A DNA stretch of 64,000 bases from Turnera subulata (Eukaryota; Streptophyta; Magnoliopsida; Malpighiales; Passifloraceae): contig JAKUCV010002198.1 in assembly GCA_028386065.3 (NCBI GenBank), positions 1 through 64,000 of the forward strand. The letters are read 5' to 3'. Shown here one piece after another: positions 1-8,722 of this stretch; within the stretch, counting starts at the first letter, position 1; the number at the start of each line of letters is the position of its first letter. The translations under genes and the position numbers were made by a program. Below the pieces are notes generated by a model. The model had not been told where the DNA came from. It saw nothing but the letters and a program-made list of their open reading frames with translations, and did not search any database.

Positions 1-292
1 TTTTATTCCATTTATTTCTTCCGCTGCATTGGATTTATATTGAGATGTTACTTTTGATTTTGGATTGTTTTATCGGCGGATTGCCGGGATTTACTATTGA
101 TGTTATTCGGCAGGATGCCGGGTTTGATTTAAGGCTTGCTAAGCCGGATTGTTATGTTTTTCTTGACATCTCGTTTTATTGAGAATTTGGATATTGTTTT
201 GACATTGATTTTCGTGTCCCGGGTTTCAGGGGTACTTTGGTAATTTCCCTTCATTTAAGTATTTTATTTGTAAATTGGGACACGGGTGTTTC
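1..292. other. Unassigned repeat-like flank left of the LTR fragment
   Basis: No gene is visible. This stretch does not match the second LTR at 3252-6123, although the adjoining 293-930 does, so the LTR copy is cut off here and joined to other DNA. It contains three short 5-3-5 hairpins at 74-86, 108-120 and 133-145 (for example CGGCA-gga-TGCCG). Its general look (T-rich with short GC-rich patches) resembles parts of plant LTRs, but I cannot assign it to a family. Confidence 0.5.
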
Positions 293-930
293 AGAAAGAG
301 GGGAAGAAGAAAGGAGGAAGGAGGAGGGGCTGGTCACGGTGGTGACTGGTGGCGGTTCAGTGTGGTGTCGGGCTGGAAGAGAAGAAGAGAAAAAGAAGAG
401 GAAATGGTGGGGGGTAGGTTCTGTATAAAACGGTGTCGTGGTGAGGGTGGTGTGTTGTGTGTTTTGGTTTGTTGTTTCTTTTTTTGCTTCTGCAAGAGGA
501 GTTGTACAGGCAGGAAATGGACGAGAGATTGGGTTTTCAGGTTGGGTTTGCTTGTCTGCAGGAAGAAGAGGAGTTGATGCACTGGGAGCAGAAAGTCACA
601 GGCATCACAGGGTTGTCACAGGAAGCACAGGTAAGAGGCGGTTGCGTAACTCAATCACGCAGTCGTGTCCGGACCGGACAAGAAAATAACTGTAATACCC
701 CCTTTGTTATTTTCCGGTGTGATTTTTCTAAGATTCCGGGACCCGAAAAATACCAACTTAGGTCCGAAAAATCCACGGAAAAATCCCGAGCGCGGGAAAA
801 ACCTCGGTTATGAAAAACGACACCCGATTTACCTTGAATTAATTACCCAAGAATAATTCATTCGGTAAATCACTGTATAACAACTTCAACAGTCCCAGTA
901 AAAATCCAAATTTTTACCCGGGCTGTTACA
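293..930 (-). mobile_element. LTR fragment (3' LTR of the element, truncated)
   Basis: Near-identical to 5485-6123, with about 20 differences seen by eye over roughly 640 bp (about 3%). In plus orientation it ends in GGGCTGTTACA at 930, so read on the minus strand the LTR begins TGTAACAGCCCGGG, a typical plant LTR start. The minus-strand sequence just upstream of that start (GTGGGTAGAA, 931-940) is purine-rich and could serve as a polypurine tract, which supports minus orientation. The rest of this LTR (counterpart of 3252-5484) is missing: homology stops abruptly at 293. Confidence 0.8.
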
Positions 931-1073
931 TTCTACCCACGTTATAAAGAATTTCGTCCCCGAAATTTCGTCTTATCCGTGGGTCCTACCATGATAAGCT
1001 TCTGGTACACTTTGCCAGGTGTCCAAACTCAACGCGATATGTCGCTTATACCCTTAAGCGACATCTCGTCCTC

Positions 1074-1079
1074 TATAAA
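1074..1079 (+). promoter_or_regulatory. TATA box of first antisense ORF
   Basis: TATAAA inside CTCTATAAAAACC, 37 bp upstream of the ATG at 1116. The spacing fits a plant core promoter with a very short leader. It lies on the strand opposite to the LTR element. Function is inferred only from position and sequence. Confidence 0.5.
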
Positions 1080-1115
1080 AACCGAACCTCATGACTGGCA
1101 AACTCACACACAGCC

Positions 1116-1493
1116 ATGGACTCTCCAATCTGATCTCGAACGACCTCAGACTCCGAGAACAACAGCTACATCGGTGGCACTGCCTTCCCGACAAGCTCCG
1201 ATGAAGAACCTCTCAAGAAGCGCTTTAAGACAAATATCATCGGCCTGAAGGAACACATGGTCGTCTCCCTAAGACAACGAAAGAAGCGTGCCAACAAGAA
1301 GGCTGAGGATAAGAAGGGCAAGGCAACTGCCGAAAGCAGCACTCCGCAGCAGACTCTGACGCAGCTGAACGCCTCACTGAAGAAGATCAGCTCGGCGGTG
1401 ATGCAGATCGAACTGGCGTGTGCGGAACTCTTTCCTCACGTGAAAAACGTCCAAAAACTTGTAAAAGACCTAGAGAAGCAAGTAGCTCCATAG
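1116..1493 (+). pseudogene. Decayed antisense ORF 1 of the LTR element (basic, coiled-coil-like)
   Basis: An open frame of 125 codons interrupted by one TGA at codon 6 (1131-1133). After the stop it is continuous to TAG at 1491-1493. The product would have a short acidic/serine stretch, a basic patch (KKRF, then RQRKKRANKKAEDKKGK) that resembles a nuclear localisation or nucleic-acid-binding segment, and a heptad-like C-terminal half ending VKDLEKQVAP that could form a coiled coil. An ATG at 1257 gives an undisturbed 78-codon version. AATAAA-type sequences follow at about 1527. I do not recognise the family. It lies antisense within a retrotransposon, with a TATA box just upstream, like the second ORF at 2297. 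Confidence 0.55.
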
Positions 1494-2180
1494 AGTACTT
1501 CTTCTCCTGTTGTAAATCCGTTATGAAATAAATAAAATAAGCTTTCTTTTTAAATAAAAAACTCTTGTTAAACTGTGAAAACTCATGCTAATAGAAAGAT
1601 AAAAAAAAACATCTCAAAGCAGAACAAAAATCAATAATAAGAATATAAAATCAAACATAAAGAGATTAAAAACAAAACTCGTTTAACAAAATCAAAACAT
1701 AAAGAAATTAAAACAAAGACATGTTTTCATGCTCGGGGCTCCAGATCGATCGTAAACATCCTCGATCCCGAGAAACGTAATACGCGCAACTAACGGTGAC
1801 GTCGGTTCCCTCGAAAGAAACGTTACCCATTTGTTCACAAATTTCGCATGAGCCAAAACATCTGTCAAGTCTCGTATCTCTCCACGTTGTCCGAACAGGT
1901 GTAAGCTTGTCGCACATGCGCTCTATTCGAGGTATGGTCCCATCAGTCTAGCCACAATGGTCACGAATGCATGTGATGAAAGATGCAAGAAAGAGTCATA
2001 AAATAAACGCCAAGGTAGCCAGGGCGTAAGAAAATCGCGAGATGAAAAAGGGCTGAAAAACACTGGCATTTGTAGCCCCAAAAACGTATAAAGTAACGAA
2101 GCAATAAATGAAGCAACGGTAAAATTTTCAAAAAGCAAAATCTTGAAAATCGAAAACAGTAATCACGCTCCCCACAAGAG

Positions 2181-2208
2181 TATAAAGGACGGAGCGGTGA
2201 GGTATAAA
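2181..2208 (+). promoter_or_regulatory. Paired TATA boxes of second antisense ORF
   Basis: TATAAA occurs at 2181-2186 and again at 2203-2208, 111 and 89 bp upstream of the ATG at 2297, on the strand opposite to the LTR element. The arrangement mirrors the TATA box of the first antisense ORF. The assignment is positional inference. Confidence 0.45.
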
Positions 2209-2296
2209 TCATCAAAAGCATTTGAAAGCAAGTTTGCAACACGAAAAATAAACACAAAAAACACGTTCAGAAAAGACACAAACTCGCCACATCAGA

Positions 2297-2980
2297 ATGC
2301 CTGCTCCATCATCCGTCTTCTTCGTCGAAGGTGCCAACGCAGACAGAAGAAACCGGCTGGCCTACAGCATGATCAACGAGCGTCCAGAAGAACTACCGAA
2401 CGAGCTTGGCAGAATGCCCCGTCTGGTCTTCGTCCACGAACTCTACTCCTCCAGAATCTTCGTCACTCCGATGGAAGAGACGTTCTTCCTGAAGGACCAA
2501 GGCACTCTGAGGACCTCCTACTATGGCTCGGCAAACTCCGTCATGTTTTTCATCTCTGAAAGACTTTAGGAGTTCAACCTAGAGTCCACTTGCCATTTCC
2601 TGGACCAAGGCACCTACTACCAGCTCTCGATGACAGCCCAAAGTATGCCCAGAGTCACTCGGTTGCCCGTAACTTGGCCAAAGGCCCGACTACTGGTGTG
2701 GAACTGCAGAGGAGTCGCTAGGCGTTCCCAGGAGTTCTCGCGTACCCTGAGGGACCTGAAGAACCAGTACAAGCCAAACATGGTTCTTCTCACGGAGACC
2801 CAATGACAGCCTGAAGACGATCACGGTCTCATCCCACTTCGGTTCCCCCAAGCAAACCGGTTCGAGCTTCCCGACCAGAACAACGCAGGCGGTATGTGGT
2901 TCTCGTGGAGCGACAGCATCACGGTCAACATCAATAATGACCCCAACAGCTTCAGGGTCAACGTCGTTCCAAGGCAATGA
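2297..2980 (+). pseudogene. Decayed antisense ORF 2 with the start of a LINE-type endonuclease (EEP) domain
   Basis: A single reading frame of 227 codons ending TGA at 2978-2980, broken by TAG at 2567-2569 and TGA at 2804-2806. The first ~125 codons (starting MPAPSSVFFVEG) are of unknown family. From about 2684 the frame reads like the N-terminus of an endonuclease/exonuclease/phosphatase domain of plant LINEs: VWNCRG at 2696-2713, then LRDLKNQYKPNMVLLTET, where the E of ET is the expected metal-binding glutamate, and later AGGMWFSW. The domain stops after about 95 residues, far short of a full EEP domain (about 220), so the catalytic His and Asp regions are absent. It is antisense to the surrounding LTR element. 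A captured LINE fragment fused to another ORF is the simplest reading. Confidence 0.6.
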
Positions 2981-3251
2981 ATGTATTTTCCTTTTTTTAA
3001 AATATCAATGTAATATTTATATTTGTAATGAAAGTATTAGTATTATTAATAATATTTATATTTCCGGTTATTTATGACATCATTACCTCTTATGTGTATG
3101 TTCTGCGACAGCTGGCGTCCCTTAACTGGATCCATAATGCACTAACTAAAATGATATAAAATAATAAACAAATGGAGCGAACTATGCAAAAAAAAACAAC
3201 AAACACACAAGAACTGCCCAACAAGACCTAACGCCCGCTCCACTACCAAAA

Positions 3252-6123
3252 TGAAATGCCCCGACCCGTATTTACCATACACAGTAAACACGTGCTGGAA
3301 CTGTAACGACCCAACCAAACAAAGCCCAGCATACAGTGTATACAACAAAAACTCGGGCTCAACAGCCCAAAATAAAAACAACAATAACAACATAACCGGC
3401 CCAGTGGCCCAACAATAGCAAAAGTAGCACAGCGGAAGACTTAATAACTCACAAAGACACTGTATGCGACACTGATGCAAACTATGGATCCAAGTCCTGT
3501 CCAAGGGATAACGCCGCAGCCTGCCTGGAATGCATCATACCTGTACCACAAATAACTCATCCTACGGGATAAAAGCCCGCAGGTGAGGGGTGAGTCCGAA
3601 GTGCCCACCGCGTAAAACCCATAAGCAAATATACATAAAAAAACAACCGTAAATTCCCAAGTCACATCACCAACAGTTAACTAGGGTTCTCCCGAACCTT
3701 AAATGACACACTTGTGATTCTAGACACGCTATTCCAATTTTATTATCAGGGCCCCTATCACAAGTTAAATGATGACCATCGCCTGGTAGTCAAGCTAGCT
3801 AGCCCGTAGACCCCGCCCTGGTATCTCCACGTATAACTGGCACAGACAGGGAGCAGACCCCAAGCACACTCTCCCCCAGCGCCTAAAAATAATAATTGGT
3901 ACAGACAGGGAGCAGACCCCAAGCACACTCTCCCCCAGCACCATAAATAAAAGACTACCATCTGGCTGTTCCAACATTTAACCGTGACTTACTAGATGTC
4001 TAAGTGTTTCCAATTTTATTATTTCTTTTTCCTCAACTTGTTACCACAATACTATTAACCGACCCATGTCCATTATCCCGAGCAGGCTCACAGCCTCTCC
4101 GCTTGTCTAGATAATAAAATCTTATTCCAAACTGTTCCCATACTAGTACCCTCGGCACTTAACTTACACATTTCTCAGAGTCAACAACAGTAATAGACTT
4201 ACTTATATCCACAATTCCAACATCATCAATAATATCAACAGCAACAATAATTTCAACAACATCAACGGAAACAATTATCAACTTAATTCATCACACAACA
4301 ACCATACACAGCCACAAAGTTTCATACCAGCAAATATCACATATAGCAAACAAACAGCAACTTGATATCACGGGAAGTATATAAATATTTACTTAACCTC
4401 ACCTTAGCCGATTACTCAACTCCGGAGACAATGACCGGTCCCAAGCCGGCTCCTTGGGAAACTGCCCGATATCATAACCTACACAACAAAATAATATACT
4501 CACATAAATGCACATAATCGGTATGCTAGGATACCAATACTGCGAATTAAACCCATCCCGGTTCATATCCTTTATTATCATCTTTTACCATAATTAAACC
4601 TTTTCCCGAAAATAATATATCGTACGTATATCCGAATATTACTTCGGTATTTAATACCTTAATTTAATCTCTTTCCAAAATATTTTTATGAAGGTATTTA
4701 TCGTTTCCCAAAAGTATGATTATCATAAAATAATTTTCGTAGGAAGATATACATTTTCAAAATTATTTACTTAAAGTAATTATACCTTTCCAAAAATATA
4801 ATTTCTATAACATAATTTTCCTAAAAATATAACGTATGCTTATACCTCCAAAATATTTTACGGTATATGTAATCTTTTCTAAAATAGTTACTATATAGGA
4901 ATTTTGCAAGGACTTAATTCACATTATAATTATCTTAGTTTTTTGAAAATAATATAACATGATAATTACTTTATTTATTTTTTTACAATACTATGTATTT
5001 ATTTACCCAGAATATATATATATATATACCATATACCCTTTTTTCAGAAAACAATTTATAACAATAAAACCAGATTATTATCTTTCTCCTCTTTTTTTTT
5101 TTAAACGAACTGGGCCAAGCTTTTCAGCCCAGGACAAGGCCCAGGCACCAGGCCTAGGCAGACCAGCAGCAGGCCCGCGCGCCCAGCAGCCCAGGCCATA
5201 GCCAACCCAGATGCCCACCCGGACTACCCAAGACCTGGGTCGGGTCAGCCTCATCACGCCGGGGTCACCCACGACCCGTGGCTGTTGCTGCTGCTGCTCA
5301 CCTTCGCAGCGGCGGCAACGGAGCGGGCTGTGGCGAAGCGACACGGGGACGGCAAGGCGAGGTGGCGTGCGGCGTGGAGGCGGCGGTGAGGTGAAGAGAG
5401 GAGCTCGGCGTCGGGCTGGTGTCGACCTCGGGTCGCACGCGAGGAGGGCGGAGCTGGGGAGGTCGGCGCGACGGGGAGGAAAGGAGAAAGAGGGGAAGAA
5501 GAAAGGAGGAAGGAGGAGGGGCTGGTCACGGTGGTGACTGGTGGCGGTTCAGTGTGGTGTCGGGCTGGAAGAGAAGAAAAGAAAAAGAAGAGGAAATGGT
5601 GGGGGGTAGGTTCTGTATAAAACGGTGTCGTGGTGAGGGTGGTGTGTTGTGTGTTTTGGTTTGTTGTTTCTTTTTTTTGCTTCTGCAAGAGGAGTTGTAC
5701 AGGCAGGAAAGAGACGAGAGATTGGGTTTTCAGGTTGGGTTTGCTTGTCTGCAGGAAGAAGAGGAGTTGATGCACTGGGAGCAGAAAGTCACTGGCATCA
5801 CAGGGTTGTCACGGGCAGCACAGGTAAGAGGCGGCTGCGTGACTCAATCACGCAGTCGTGTCCGGACCGGACCAGAAAATAACTATAATTCCCCCTTTGT
5901 TATTTTCCGGTGTGATTTTTCGAAGATTCTGGGACCCGAAAAATACCAACTTAGGTCCGAAAAATCCACGGAAAAATCCCGAGCGCGGGAAAAACCTCGG
6001 TTGCGAAAAACGACGCCCGATTTACCTTGAATTAATTACCCAAGATTAATTCATTCGGTAAATCACTGTATAACAACTTTAACAGTCCCGGTAAAAATCC
6101 AAATTTTTACCCGGGCTGTTACA
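3252..6123 (-). mobile_element. Long terminal repeat (5' LTR of the minus-strand element)
   Basis: In plus orientation it runs from TGAAATGCCCCGACCCG (3252) to GGGCTGTTACA (6123), so it has TG...CA ends on both strands. The same outer sequences occur at 49710 (TGAGACGCCCCGACCCG) and at 53130 and 46238 (GGGCTGTTACA), defining one LTR family with three copies plus the 293-930 piece. At about 2.9 kb it is long for an LTR. Features inside: a 59-bp tandem duplication at 3839-3956, an AT-rich zone at 4570-5100, and a GC-rich zone at 5100-5480 rich in CGG/GGC. The ORFs crossing the GC-rich part are low-complexity and I do not regard them as genes. Confidence 0.75.
3839..3956. repeat. 59-bp tandem duplication inside the LTR
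   Basis: Two adjacent copies (3839-3897 and 3898-3956) share the run ACAGACAGGGAGCAGACCCC and the CTCTCCCCCAGC that follows, diverging only near their 3' ends. It sits at roughly the same place in the LTR where the other family members carry the palindromic GGGAT-caac-ATCCC minisatellite. Confidence 0.85.
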
Positions 6124-8363
6124 TATCACGATGAAAGGGTCAATTTGAATGAAATACTTCCCTAATAATCATATTAAAACACTGTATTATACTTTTTTAT
6201 CCGTCGATATTGGCACAAAATATACAGTAATAAGAGTTTACATGAAATAATAACATGGTTATAAAAGGTATATAACCGTTTCTCCCATTGAGAATATATA
6301 TAAAATGTATTAATTAAAATATAAAGTTAAAATTACTTCTACAAAACTTAGGGGATAAAATTTTTTAAATAACATGTTGAATAATCTCTTTTAGGGAATC
6401 CGTAATATACAATCAATATTTTCACATCCGGCTCCGTATAACTAGTTCAATTTTTTTTTTTGAGGAAAATAACAAGTTCAATTTTGTTGACTGGGAGTTG
6501 GAATATTTTACGGACCAAAGCTTTGTGAAATAAATAGAATTGATTAAAATTGATTTTAATCAAAATTAAACCCAAAAAGATCATGATATGTGACTTCATA
6601 AGTTGGTATACCTATTTCATAGTTAGTTACAATATGGATAAAATATTTTATAATTCAAATATAAAGAAAGGAATCTTAATAATGAGTTATTATAACATAT
6701 TTTCCAAATAGGCATGTCGAGATGATATGCTTATTTAATAGTTATTTATCATTCAGATTAAGGTATGCCCTTATGATAAATAAGAATGTCTTTCACAGAT
6801 TTCCTTAACGGAATACGGTTAGTATGTGAATATTTTATATATTGGAAGCAAATGATTTAGAATTGATTTTGACATACGGTAATTGTCTGTCTGTAGACGA
6901 ATCAACCTGATATTCAGTGGAAATGGTTGGACAAAAACAAAGTACGAAATCCAGGGGGAGAAAAGATTGGGAAAAAAACAACTAATGCCTCACTGTTGGG
7001 TTTGAGTACGGTCACCGACAAAGGAAGGCAAACAAGATTCCCTTTGGGATCGGAGCGTAGCAATAACGCGTGCAATAATCTGTATGGAAATGCCATTTGG
7101 ATGGATTTTTTTTTTATTTAATCAAGGAAAAGAACAAAATGTCGAACCCACGTGACCATTATACGTAGACAGCTCACCCGAACAATCCACTCACATGCTT
7201 CGGTTTACCAAATTGACACACCACGTCGTCGTCAGGCTTCCTTCCCTCTCTATTTAACGGCCTCAAGTTTACTACTCTATTCCCCTCTACAGAAGAAATT
7301 GGAAAGTTTTTTTTTTAAAAAAAAAAAATTAGAAATTGGAAAAAGTTGATGATAGCATTCTAGGGTGACAAGTTGGACTACATCATCACAATCTTTCCAA
7401 TCAAATCACATGCCAATGGTGGAGGAGCTGGATTCTGTTTATGTCAATGTTATAACCCAAATGACCTCTTTTTTTTTTCTTTTCCTTTCCAGAGTATAAC
7501 CCAAATTACTTTATAATCTATGCTTATGTGAGAAGGCTTACTTGATTCTTTGTCCTTTTTAGTCGTGCTCCTCCCCACCAAAAAATTGTCAAGTAAATCA
7601 TATTCTTGGCAAAAAAGGTATATATTTTGGCAGTTTACTATAACAGAGCCTTTCGGATTACGATGATTGTGTTAATCTTGAACTATTATTTCATCTTATA
7701 TCATAAACGCGCGTTTCAACATTGAGATTTGCATATTTTATCTTACCCAAAAAAAAACCTATATGACGTCTATTTCTAAAAAAGTAAACTTCTCAACCGC
7801 GACGTCTATGTTTTTTTTTTAAAAAAAAATGGATGTATAAGTTTTCATGGATAAATTTGCGCAATGTCAAATACATACATACACGAAATGTCGGTGAAAT
7901 GGTTAGAACCTTCAATGTTAGCTGAAAAAGTTTGTGCAAAATTGACAATAACATTAAAATGCATTACTCTAATATTTTTTTCATATAGATATGTAGATGC
8001 AACATGATAAAAATTCTAAATCAAAATAAGTGTTTTAGTGTTACATTATTACATAAATTTGGTTTGAATATAATTACATAGAATAGTTCGCATAAATTCG
8101 CAAAAAGATATTAATACACAATTATTCAATAGGTTAAAAATCCATGAAATTACCTGAAAACATTGTTACAGTGTAAATATCTATAGTATAAACTTTGTTT
8201 GACAAAGAAAATCCAGATCTCCTGCCTTTCAATCATTTTTTCTTTTTGTATTAGCCTTTTACGCCATAAGACGAAGTTAAAGCTATTATTAAGCACCGAT
8301 CCAATCTAAAATCTCTCGCTCCGTCCACCCCTCACTGTCCAAAACGAGAAAGCCAGCGACCTA

Positions 8364-8369
8364 CACGTG
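8364..8369. promoter_or_regulatory. G-box (CACGTG) upstream of AXS
   Basis: ACACGTGGC, a G-box/ABRE-type core bound by plant bZIP and bHLH factors, about 360 bp upstream of the AXS start codon. Its role here is inferred from sequence alone. Confidence 0.4.
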
Positions 8370-8646
8370 GCACACAGTGATTGGATAGTAGGGCGAGTAC
8401 GCAACACCCAGCCACTCTCACGAGTCAAAAACAACACAGCAATACAGACGAGAAGCACCCATCCCCCCTCGCTTAAAACGAGAATTTTATTATCATCGCA
8501 CAAAAATCACCAACGCCATCAGCTCTCTTCATTTCCTTCCCTCCAATAAATACACACACCACCACCCCACTCCCTCTTCACACCCACACATATACACATA
8601 TACATACACATACCATCTATCCACAAAGCCAAACAAACACGCGTTT

Positions 8647-8676
8647 TCTTCTTCTTCTTCTTCTTCTTCTTCTTCT
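8647..8676 (+). repeat. (CTT)n tract in the AXS leader
   Basis: About ten TTC/CTT units starting 76 bp before the AXS start codon. Pyrimidine-rich CTT tracts are common in plant 5' leaders and often influence expression; here it is also a likely polymorphic microsatellite. Confidence 0.8.
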
Positions 8677-8722
8677 ATTCTCTTATTGTCTCGTGATTGT
8701 GGTACTCCTTTCTTAGCTAACA

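Larger units (their letters stand above)
931..3251 (-). mobile_element. Internal region of a non-autonomous LTR retrotransposon
   Basis: Lies between two copies of the same LTR. The minus-strand sequence just after the 5' LTR edge reads TTTTGGTAGTGGAGCGGGCG (about 3232-3251), a plausible primer-binding site starting TGG after a 3-nt spacer, although I did not match it to a specific tRNA. No gag, protease, reverse transcriptase or integrase motif is seen on either strand, so the element could not move by itself. What it does carry are two plus-strand (antisense) ORFs with their own TATA boxes, annotated separately. Between them, 1494-2180 is AT-rich and without a convincing ORF. Confidence 0.65.
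6124..8722. other. Intergenic region and promoter of the AXS gene
   Basis: AT-rich DNA with no convincing gene; ORFs here are short and lack codon bias. The last ~450 bp look like a plant promoter and leader: a G-box at 8364-8369, a TATA-like AATAAATA near 8545, CA-rich sequence at 8550-8610 and a (CTT)n tract at 8647-8676 shortly before the start codon. Confidence 0.6.

Noticed and set aside
1708..2257. Minus-strand ORFs in the element's sense direction (69-98 codons) that might be gag remnants
   Set aside because: No zinc-knuckle, capsid or protease motif visible; too short and without support.
5254..6030. Long ORFs on both strands (up to 203 codons) in the LTR
   Set aside because: They are translations of GC-rich, low-complexity LTR sequence (poly-Arg/Gly/Ser), partly repeated at 237-813, and lie in a non-coding LTR.
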